Shown here: in pieces, positions 55,507-64,000 of the stretch | How positions within the stretch are numbered: the first letter of the stretch is position 1 | Layout of the letters: each line of letters starts with the position of its first letter | Position numbers and translations under genes: made by a program | DNA from: Schistocerca nitens | Lineage: Eukaryota; Arthropoda; Insecta; Orthoptera; Acrididae | Direction: 5' to 3' | Length of the DNA stretch: 64,000 nt | NCBI RefSeq assembly: GCF_023898315.1 | Contig: NC_064615.1 | Span: forward strand, 731,521,450-731,585,449 | The notes under the pieces: model-generated | Database searches by the model: none | What the model was told of the DNA's origin: nothing | What the model saw: the letters and a program-made list of their open reading frames with translations, nothing else

Positions 55507-56929
55507 CACTCATGCTCCTAAATTAAGGACAATTGCAGAATGTGGTGCCACACAACATGGCACTACACAAAACTGCCACTAATAGCATAGACACATAGGG
55601 AACAAACATGACACAGATCTGATAAGTTGAGAAACCCATCCTGAAACACATGTGCCACTGTTTCCTGCGCAAGTACCCCAACATAAATATGGTATATGAT
55701 CACCATGCACACGTACACAGGCCGCACAATGGGTTGGCATATTCTGGATCAGGAGGTCGAGCAGCTGCTGGGTATAGCCTCCCATTCTTGCACCAGTGCC
55801 TGTCGGAGCTCCTGAAGTGTCCCAGGGGTTTGAAGATGTGCAGTGATATGTTGACCAAGAGCGTCCCAAATGTGCTCGATGGGGTTTAGGTCTGGAGAAC
55901 AGGCAGGATACTCCATTCACCTGATATCTTCTGTTTCAAGGTACTTCTCTACGATGGCAGCTCGGTGGTGCTGTGTGTTATCATCCATCAGGAGGAAGGT
56001 GGGACCCACTGCACTCCTGAAAAGGCAGACATACTGGTGCAAAATGACGTCCCGATACACCTGACCTGTCACAGTTCCTCTGTCAAAGACATGCAGGGGC
56101 TTACATGCACCAATCATAATCCCACCCCACACCATCAAACCACAACCTGCATACAGGTCCCTTTCTAGGACATTAAGGGGTTGGTATCTGGTTCCTGGTT
56201 CACGCCAGATGAAAACCCAGCGAGAAGCACTGTTCAGAGTATATCTGGACTCGTCCATGAACGTAACCTGGGTCCGCTGTTCCAATGACCATCTACTGTG
56301 TTCTTGACACAAGGCTTTACGGGTTCTCCTGTGACCAGGGGTCAGTGGAATGCACCTTGCAAGTCTCCGGGTGAATAAACCATTTCTGTTCAGTCGTCTG
56401 TAGACTGTGTGTCTGGAGACAACTGTTCCAGTGGCTATCTGCAGTACTCCGTGGCCGTCTGCGGGTACTGATGGTGAGATATCGGTCTTCTTGTGGTGTT
56501 GTACACTGTGGACGTCCCGCACTGTAGCACCTGGACTCGTTTCCTGTCTGCTGGAATCGTTGCCATAATCATGAGATTACACTTTGTGGCACACGGAGGG
56601 CCCCTGCTACAACCTGCTGTGTTTGACCAGCCTCCAGTCGCCCTACTATACTACCCATGATAACGTCGTCAACATGTGTTCTTTGAGCCATTTTCAACAC
56701 ACAGTCACCATTAGCATGTCTGAAAACGTCTGCACACTTACTCGCTGCACCGTAGTCTGACTTGCACCAACACACCTCTGCGTATGTGGACTGCTGCCAG
56801 CGCCACCATGCGACGACGGCAGGTCAAATGCACTGCACGGTCATACCCCGAGGTGATTTAAACCCGAAAACTGCCCACCAGAGTGTTGTTTCACCATGTG
56901 TTTGCATTATCCTTAATTTATGGGTGTGA
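55507..56929 (-). mobile_element. Tc1-like DNA transposon of a third family
   Basis: Imperfect terminal repeats: ACACTCATGCTCCTAAATTA (55507) against the inverse of TAATTTATGGGTGTGAGTGT ending near 56933. The transposase is on the minus strand and mostly readable. Confidence 0.8.
55640..56691 (-). pseudogene. Tc1-like transposase, nearly complete
   Basis: Start MAQRTHVDDVIMGSIVGRLE at 56691, the most family-like Met, is followed by AGQTQQVVAGALRVPQSVIS (helix-turn-helix) and an in-frame TGA at 56571-56569 where Arg is expected. After a frameshift the frame 56522-55917 gives HTVYRRLNRNGLFTRRLARC, VTFMDESRYTL (first Asp), LMVWGGIM, PTFLLMDDNTQHHRAAIVEK (second Asp) and stop TGA at 55919-55917. 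Beyond it SPDLNPIEHIWDALG (Glu, about 55890-55845) remains readable. All three catalytic acids are preserved, and only about two or three disabling changes are visible. Confidence 0.8.
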
Positions 56930-57960
56930 GTGTTTGTAATACTAATAAGTGGGGCTAAGAATGTGGCCTGTAATTATAGTCCTATCACCCTACTCCCTCT
57001 TATCTTAAAAGTTTTTGAGAAGGTAGCTTATAACAAAATATGGAACCATTTTCCTGATAGAAACCTTTTAACAACAGCTCAGTTTAGCTCCCATAAGGAT
57101 TCACTGCAGGAAAAGCAATATACAAACAAATGAACTCAGTTCCGACAGAACTAAACAAGATAAATGTCCTGATGATATTATCTGTGACCTTGCAAATTTC
57201 TTAGCTTGTGCAGATCATATCATTCATCTAGATAACTTAAAACATTACAGCAATAAATGCCTTCTAATGGTCAAGTCATATCTCAACAACAAGAAAAAGA
57301 GGGTAACATTAACAAAAGATACTGGAGGAATACAACTAAATTCACAATGGGGATACATCAAATATGGTCTTCTGCAAGTTTTGTTACTTTGCATATTACT
57401 GTTCTTAACTCACATAAATGGCCAAAGCCATAGGAGTCCACTTAAAAACTGTGATCTTTGCTAATAGTAAAGATTTACTGATAAAAGGTCCAAATGTATC
57501 AATGTGAATAGCAGCCAGGAGAATAATCAAACAGTCATACAAGTGGTTCACAGGAAGCAGCTTAGCTCTTAATATTACAAACAGTCATATTCTGCAATTC
57601 CAAGAAAATAATAACTAACAAGTACCAAAAGCAGAGATCATACATGTACTAAATTCAATATGTGAATTTCTTAGTGACTTAGATAGATCACAAACTGAGG
57701 GAGCTCCAGAATGTTGATAAGTTAAACAAAAAGCTCATTTGCACCTGCTTTGCAGTCAGAAATCTCTCTCCTAGACAGAATTGCTAGTGTACTTAGCATA
57801 CTTTTTCCTTAATATTATCTAAGGGTATTAACTTAGGAAGCAATACAGATAAGCTTAGAAAGTATTCTTGTAGTAACAGGCCTTTACACAGATCTTATGA
57901 TTCTAATGCTCACTTGCAAAATGTTTATTATTCGTCAGTGGAATTTGCTGGGGTCAATAA
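56930..57960 (+). pseudogene. Jockey-clade LINE RT relic
   Basis: NYSPITLLPLILKVFEKVAY (56970-57029) is the first RT motif, and LLTTAQFSSHK corresponds to QFGFRK. VKSYLNNKKKRVTLTKDTGG and IQLNSQWGYIKYGLLQVLLL (57270-57380) stand for the GVPQGS region. FAN(S/*)KDLLIKG near 57450-57490 replaces FADDT. Different family from the LINEs at 26880 and 33560. Many stops. Confidence 0.65.
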
Positions 57961-57964
57961 CAAG

Positions 57965-59035
57965 AGTGAACTTACGAAGAACTGTGAAATTCACAACCGT
58001 GAGATGTAAGTAAAGAACACAATGGCCTCTTTGGAGTGCTTCAGATGGCATTGTCAAACTGTGGGCCACAGGCTCAGATCAGATGTTTGTGCAGCCTGCA
58101 GTTCTGAGCTACATTTTATAATAATATGCATTTGCCAACTAACAGCGTAATCCAAGAGCTTCTTAAGAATGTGGTTTTCCTACTCAGTAACAAACAATGA
58201 TACTTACAGAGCCAGTGATATTTTAAGATGTGGTGAATTCTGGCATGAGCTAGATAAAGTTACCCACTTACCTCACTGGCAGAGGGGTAGAGAGTGTGAC
58301 TACTGGGAGTTTACAGGATGTGAGAGCGAAAATATTTCATTGTTTGTCTGACAACGCAAGGGCCTGCAGATATGTACTGATCAACTGTTGTACTATAAAT
58401 TCTGACATGGGAGTAACATGGATATGTGCATTACAGAGACAGTCATCTTCAAATGCAGTACATAGTTGTAGCAAGGAATATGAAATTAAATTAGTGCTGT
58501 TGTAATACAATGCACTCAACAAAAAAAATGACATTCAAAACATTTAGTAAACATTTGTTATTGTTTGTTGGCTTCCAGGTCCAGCATCATTTTGGGTATT
58601 CAGCCATGTCATCGTAGAACATTAAAGTAGCCACCAGAGTAGGCAGGCAATAGCCCACCATGAAGTGTGTCCATACAATATTGTGCAGGTGGAAGAGGCA
58701 AGACCTGGGGATGGAGTATTTTTAATATTTTGGAAGATGAATGCCAACTTGAAAGTAGACATAAAAATGTTAAGAGTTCCTACTCTGTTAAAAATGTACA
58801 TAATGCCAATTTTAAAATCATTTTATTGGAAGAGAAACACCTGACTACCCACTATATTGTTTCCTTTCCCTAAGAGCTAGGGGAGGGGGAGGGTCATAGA
58901 CTCCCCCTCCACCTGGATATGGGCGCCCTTGCTCAGTGCACTGCCATCCCTATTTACAGAAACCGCTCTTCAAATTAACCAGTGATCTCCCAGATATGTG
59001 ATGCTGGTAGCCACCACACAACCAAAACAGACAGT
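57965..59035. other. no gene seen
   Basis: AT-rich sequence with a C-rich patch near 58890. No recognised coding or repeat feature. Confidence 0.45.
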
Positions 59036-59039
59036 ATAC

Positions 59040-60861
59040 AGGCTGTCCCATTTATCTTGATCACCCTAAATAACTGTTTGTCCAGATTCAAATTGCAAAA
59101 CATTTCAAGCAAATGTTCTTTAGCCATCAGGGGGACATCAATCAGCATGATTGCCTTCATTGTAGCTTTGTTTTATACAAAGATACAAACAGTGGTATGA
59201 CTTTTTTTAAAATGGAACCCTGTATTTTTAATTCAGTAATTCATTTTGTCTCATAAAGACCTATTCAAAAATGTATCACAGTGTACCATTCACTGAAACA
59301 CAACGTTATTAAATACATAACACAACATTGACATTGATGCTCCCAGCACTTAGTGCAGGTACTCAGGATAACTGAACACATCCACGTGCTGACGTTGACC
59401 GAGGACAAATGTAAACATAAGTAGAATGCACACCCATCATTCTGTCATCCATTGTCAGTTGAAGAATTGTGTGAGTAGAATGTACACCAACGAGGAGAAG
59501 GTAGAAATGCTACTCATGTATGGGGAATGTAAGTTAGCAGAACAGTAATTGCAATACTGTTTTCTTATGTACATGTACACTTTGTACAGTGTTTAGTCCT
59601 TTTAAATACTGTTGTGTAGAGTAGGCATACAGTAAAGGCTACAAACTGCATCGACATAACGTTTCTTTTATCGTTATTATTGAAGTTAGGCGAAATGCTA
59701 CACAGGCAGCGGAACTGTACAGAGAGCAATATCCTGACAAGAACCCACCTTCCCGATAGATATTTTCTCATCTTGTTGCGATGCTTCAGGAAATGGGAAG
59801 TTTCGACCCACGACATTGCAATCGTCATAGCACTCGCACAAACGAAGCTGCCAAAGTTACTGTTCTCACTTCCATTGCTATGAATCCACATGTGAGCATA
59901 TTACAGCTTGAACATGAGGTTGTCATTCCTAAACCCAGTGTACATCATATTCTTATATGTCACGGGTTCCATCCTTACCATGTATACCTACATCAAGAAT
60001 TGCATGGGAATTGTTTCCAGAATCGTGTACAGTTTGATCAGTGGGCACAACAGCAAATCCTCACCAAACCGAACTTCTCCAATGTTCTATTTACTGATGA
60101 ATGTTCCTTCTCAAACAAAGGACAGGTAAATACAAGGAACATGCATTATCGGTCCAGCGACAACCTGCAATGGCTTAGACAGGTGGAACATCAGCGTCAA
60201 TGGAGAGTTAACGTCTGGTGTGGGATGCTTGGTACCACAATTATTGGCCCTTATTTCATCAATGGTAGTCTAAATGGCACAGCATATGCCATTTTCCTCA
60301 GATGAATTCTTCTTCCTCTTCAGGATGAAGTGCTGCTAAGAACCAGAATGCTTATGTGGCATCAACACGATGGATGTCCAGCACATAATGCCTTGTGTGC
60401 ACATCACGTTCTGAACTGAAGGTATCCTGCCGGAGGGATTGGTTGAGGAGGAACAGTTGCTGGGCCTGCCAGGTCTCCTGATTTAAACCCTCTGCACTTT
60501 TTTCTTTGGGGACGCATTAAAGACGTTGTCTATCGCGATATTCCAACAACTCCAGAGGACATGCAGGAACATATCATGCTTGCTTGTAATTCTCTTCAGC
60601 AGGCAACGCTGGAAGCAGTAAATAACTCTTTCATTCAACGAGTGAACCAGTTTATTGGTGTTCAGGGTCACCACTTGAGCACCTTTGAATGTTATGTTTT
60701 TACTTGGTTTTCATTTGTTTTCTGACAACTCCAGCAAATGGACAAGTTTGTGATTCCAGGACCAAAGTCAATGTTGTGTTATGTGATTAATAACGTTGTG
60801 ATTCAGTGAATGGTACACTGTGATATATTTTTGAATAGATCTTTAGGAGAGGAAATGAATT
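59040..60861 (+). mobile_element. mariner/Tc1-superfamily transposon with long terminal inverted repeats
   Basis: 59238-59335 (AATTCATTTTGTCTCATAAA through CACAACATTGAC) is the inverse of 60764-60861. The left side seems to extend to about 59040 (GGCTGTCCCATTTATCTTGA). The right side is cut by the 3' end of an RTE element at 60862. The transposase lies between on the plus strand. Confidence 0.7.
59480..60725 (+). pseudogene. transposase (mariner/Tc1 superfamily), candidate intron, light damage
   Basis: Start MYTNEEKVEMLLMYGE at 59480. A 157-bp segment with GTAAGT at its start and TTGAAG at its end (59529-59685) separates this from RRNATQAAELYREQYPDKNP; removing it keeps the frame. DDE core: FHPYHVYLHQELHGNCFQNR, VLFTDECSFSNKG (first Asp), WRVNVWCGMLGTTIIGPYFI, then after a TGA at 60303 HQHDGCPAHNALCAHHV (second Asp) and ARSPDLNPLHFFLWGRIKDV (third acidic position reads His or shifts, to be checked). 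The C-terminus ends at TGA 60723-60725. Stops also at about 59757, 60303 and 60418. The known role of such enzymes is cut-and-paste transposition at TA. Confidence 0.7.
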
Positions 60862-63800
60862 TGTTGTTGTTGTTGTTGTGGTCTTCAGCCCTGAGACTGG
60901 TTTGATGCAGCTCTCCATGCTACTCTATCCTGTGCAATCTTCTTCATCTCCCAGTACCTACTGCAGCCTATATCCTTCTGAATCTGCTTAGTGTATTCAT
61001 CTCTTGGTCTACCTTACGATTTTTACCCTCCACACTGCCCTCCAATGCTAAATTGGTGATCCCTTGATGCCTCAAAACCCTACCAACCGATCCCTTCTTC
61101 TAGTCAAGTTGTGCCACAAACTTCTCTTCTCCCCAATCCTATTCAATACCTCCTCATTAGTTACGTTATCTACCCACCTGATCTTCAGCATTCTTCTGTA
61201 GCACCACATTTCGAAAGCTTCTATTCTCTTCTTGTCCAAACTAGTTATCGTCCATGTTTCACTTCCATACATGGCTACACTCCATACAAATACTTTCAGA
61301 AACGACTTCTTGACACTTAAATCTATACCCGATGTTAACAAATTTCTCTTCTTCAGAAACGATTTCCTTGCCATTTCCAGTCTACATTTTATATCCTCTC
61401 TACTTTGTCCATCATCAGTTATTTTACTCCCTAAATAGCAAAACTCCTTTACTACTTTAAGTGTCTCATTTCCTAATCTAATTCCCTCAGAATCACCCGA
61501 TTTAATTTGACTACATTCCATTATCCTCGTTTTGCTTTTGTTGATGTTCATCTTATATCCTTCTTTCAAGACACTGTCCATTCCGTTCAACTGCTCTTCC
61601 AAGTCCTTTGCTGTTTCTGACAGAATTACAATGTCATCGGCAAACCTCAAAGTTTTTACTTCTTCTCCATGAATTTTAATACCTACTCCGAACTTTTCTT
61701 TTGTTTCCTTTACTGCTTGTTCAATATACAGATTGAATAACATCGGGGAGAGGCTACAACCCTGTCTCACTCCTTTCCCAACCACTACTTCCCTTTCATG
61801 CCCCTCGACTCTTATAACTGCCATCTGGTTTCTTTACAAATTGTAAATAGCCTTTCGCTCCCTGTATTTTACCCCTGCCACCTTCAGAATTTGAAAGAGA
61901 GTATTCCAGTTAACATTGTCAAAAGCTTTCTCTAAGTCTACAAATGCTAGAAACGTAGGTTTGCCTTTTCTTAATCTTTCTTCTAAGATAAGTCGTAAGG
62001 TTAGTATTGCCTCACGTGTTCCAACATTTCTACGGAATCCAAACTGATCTTCCCCGAGGTCCGCTTCTACCAATTTTTCCATTCGTCTGTAAAGAATTCG
62101 TGTTAGTATTTTGCAGCTGTGACTTATTAAACTGATAGTTCGGTAATTTTCACATCTGTCAACACCTGCTTTCTTTGGGATTGGAATTATTATATTCTTC
62201 TTGAAGTCTGAGGGTATTTCGCCTGTCTCATACATCTTGCTCACCAGATGGTAGAGTTTTGTCATGACTGGCTCTCCCAAGGCCATCAGTAGTTCTAATG
62301 GAATGTTGTCTACTCCCGTGGCCTTGTTTTGACTCAGGTCTTTCAGTGCTCTGTCAAACTCTTCACGCAGTTTCTTATCTCCCATTTCATCTTCGTCTAC
62401 ATCCTCTTCCATTTCCATAATATTGTCCTCAAGTACATCGCCCTTGTATAAACCCTCTATGTACTCCTTCCACCTTTCTGCCTTCCCTTCTTTGCTTAGA
62501 ACTGGGTTGCCATCTGAGCTCTTGATATTCATACAAGTGGTTCTCTTCTCTCCAAAGGTCTCTTTAATTTTCCTGTAGGCAGTATCTATCTTACCCCTAG
62601 TGAGACAAGCCTCCATATCCTTACATTTGTCCTCTAGCCATCCCTGCTTAGCCATTTTGCACTTCCTGTCGATCTCATTTTTGAGACGTTTGTATTCCTT
62701 TTTGCCTGCTTCATTCACTGCATTTTTATATTTTCTCCTTTCATCAATTAAATTCAATATTTCTTCTGTTACCCAAGGATTTCTATTAGCCCTTGGCTTT
62801 TTACCTACTTGATCGTCTGCTGCCTTCACTACTTCATCCCTCAGAGCTACCCATTCTTCTTCTACTGTATTTCTTTCCCCCATTCCTGTCAATTGTTCCC
62901 TTATGCTCTCCCTGAAACTCTCTACAACCTCTGGTTCTTTCAGTTTATCCAGGTCCCATCTCCTTAAATTCCCACCTTTTTGCAGTTTCTTCAGTTTCAA
63001 TCTGCAGTTCATAACCAATAGATTGTGGTCAGAATCCACATCTGCCCCTGGAAATGTCTTACAATTTAAAACCTGGTTCCTAAATCTCTGTCTTACCATT
63101 ATATAATCTATCTGATACCTTTTAGTATCTCCAGTATTCTTCCAGGTATACAACCTTCTTTTATGATTCTTGAACCAAGTGTTAGCTATGATTAAGTTAT
63201 GCTCTGTGCAAAATTCTACAAGGCGGCTTCCTCTTCCATTTCTTCCCCCCAAATGCATATTCACCTACTATGTTTCCTTCTCTCCCTTTTCCTACTGACG
63301 AATTCCAGTCACCCATGACTATTAAATTTTCGTCTCCCTTCACCACCTGAATAATTTCTTTTATCTCGTCATACATTTCTTCAATTTCTTCATCATCTGC
63401 AGAGCTAGTTGGCATATAAACTTGTACTACTGTAGTAGGCATGGGCTTTGTGTCTATCTCGGCCACAATAATGCGTTCACTATGCTGCTTGTAGTATGTA
63501 ACCCGCACTCCTATTTTTTTATTCATTATGAAACCTACTCCTGCATTACCCCTATTTGATTTTGTATTTATAACTTTGTATTCACCTGACCAAAAGTCTT
63601 GTTCCTCCTGCCACCGAACCTCACTAATTCCCACTATATCTAACTTTAACCTATTCATTTCCCTTTTTAAATTTTCTAACCTACCTGCCCGATTAAGGGA
63701 TCTGACATTCCACGCTCCGATCCGTAGAACGCCAGTTTTCTTTCTCCTGATAATGACGTCCCCCTGAGTAGTCCCCACCCGGAGTTCCGAATGGGGGACT

Positions 63801-64000
63801 ATTTTACCTCCGGAATATTTTACCCAAGATGACACTATCATCATTTAATCATATAGTAAAGCTGCATGTCCTCGGGAAAAATTACGGCTGTAGTTTCCCC
63901 TTGCTTTCAGCTGTTCGCAGTACCAGCACAGCAAGGCCATTTTGGTTAATGTTACAAGGCCAGATCAGTCAATCATCCAGACTGTTGCCCCTGCAACTAC
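60862..64000 (-). mobile_element. RTE-clade LINE, nearly full length, runs off the window
   Basis: Minus strand. The 3' end is at 60862 with a (TTG)n tail on the plus strand and TGGTCTTCAGCCC just inside. The coding region spans about 63844-60960, and the 5' UTR continues past 64000. Same family as 43745-46361 but opposite in orientation, longer and less damaged. Confidence 0.85.
61072..63844 (-). pseudogene. RTE ORF2: APE endonuclease plus reverse transcriptase
   Basis: The protein nicks the target and reverse-transcribes element RNA there. Endonuclease (63844-63197): GVLRIGAWNVRSLNRAG (Asn), DIVGISEVRWQEEQD (catalytic Glu), VQVYMPTSSADDEE and NLIVMGDWNSSVGKG (Asp). A frameshift near 63240 moves to the 476-codon frame 63264-61834 with QIDYIMVRQRF, DVDSDHNLLVMNC (His), DFKKNIIIPIPKKAGVD, DQFGFRRNVGTREAI and LAFVDLEKAFDNVNW (first RT Asp). 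TAA at 61833-61831 interrupts. The same frame resumes (61824-61072) with GVRQGCSLSPMLFNLY, LRFADDIVILSETA (catalytic pair) and YGSETWTITSLDKKRIEAF. Only one frameshift and one stop lie in the main domains, plus a shift near the C-terminus. Confidence 0.85.

Noticed and set aside
61111-61438. Plus-strand ORFs across the RTE element
   Set aside because: Antisense shadows of the RTE reverse transcriptase.

Overview
The window is eukaryotic, almost certainly insect, nuclear DNA. It is AT-rich, has GT-AG introns, long (CA)n/(CT)n microsatellites and many decayed transposons. The repeat set (a tRNA-derived SINE with a conserved body, RTE elements ending in an ACCACAACAACAAC-type tail, a Ty3/gypsy element with 486-bp LTRs, Penelope-like elements) resembles what I know of large orthopteran genomes such as Schistocerca grasshoppers. 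That taxonomic call is inference, not proof.

Host genes are sparse. On the + strand, exons at 3376-3473 and 14112-14237 are phase-compatible and look like the end of one gene with an acidic C-terminus; a ~10.6 kb intron full of transposons separates them, and a long 3' UTR may follow to about 17.1 kb. On the - strand, two exons (21797-21691 and 21429-21288) splice in frame and encode the C-terminus of a RIB43A-like (RIBC) ciliary microtubule inner protein. The two genes converge. I saw no rRNA, tRNA or CRISPR locus.

Layout. 0-2 kb: two mariner relics (-). 4.8-6.5 kb: Mutator-like transposase relic (+). 7.4-10.5 kb: Penelope-like RT/GIY-YIG relic (-) joined head to head to an inverted copy of its own 3' end. 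10.5-11.5 kb: tRNA-derived SINEs. 18.0-18.5 kb: a hairpin element with ~200-bp arms and a hammerhead-like core in each arm. 19.5-20.6 kb: more SINEs. 23.2-27.8 kb: LINE fragments, one split by a complete Tc1-like element. 28.1-29.3 kb: a second copy of that Tc1, inverted. 31.4-32.3 kb: a rearranged Tc1-like element whose two ends are both 3' ends. 33.6-36.3 kb: Jockey/CR1-type LINE. 36.4-43.5 kb: a Tc1-like element carrying a SINE and a complete LTR-bounded gypsy element with a 5-bp target duplication. 43.7-46.4 kb: 5'-truncated RTE (+). 47.6-55.3 kb: degraded gypsy element (-) with an env-like relic. 55.5-56.9 kb: Tc1-like element (-). 56.9-58 kb: another LINE RT relic. 59.0-60.9 kb: a mariner/Tc1-superfamily transposon whose gene seems to contain an intron, cut at its right terminal repeat by a nearly full-length RTE (-) that runs off the window.

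The genes do not form a pathway. The window reads as a layered record of insertions in and between two host genes. I found no convincing new defence, immunity or metabolic system. The best leads are the hammerhead-like hairpin element, the candidate transposase intron, the internal duplication in the env-bearing gypsy, and the two host gene ends. All protein-family calls are from motifs read by eye, without database searches.
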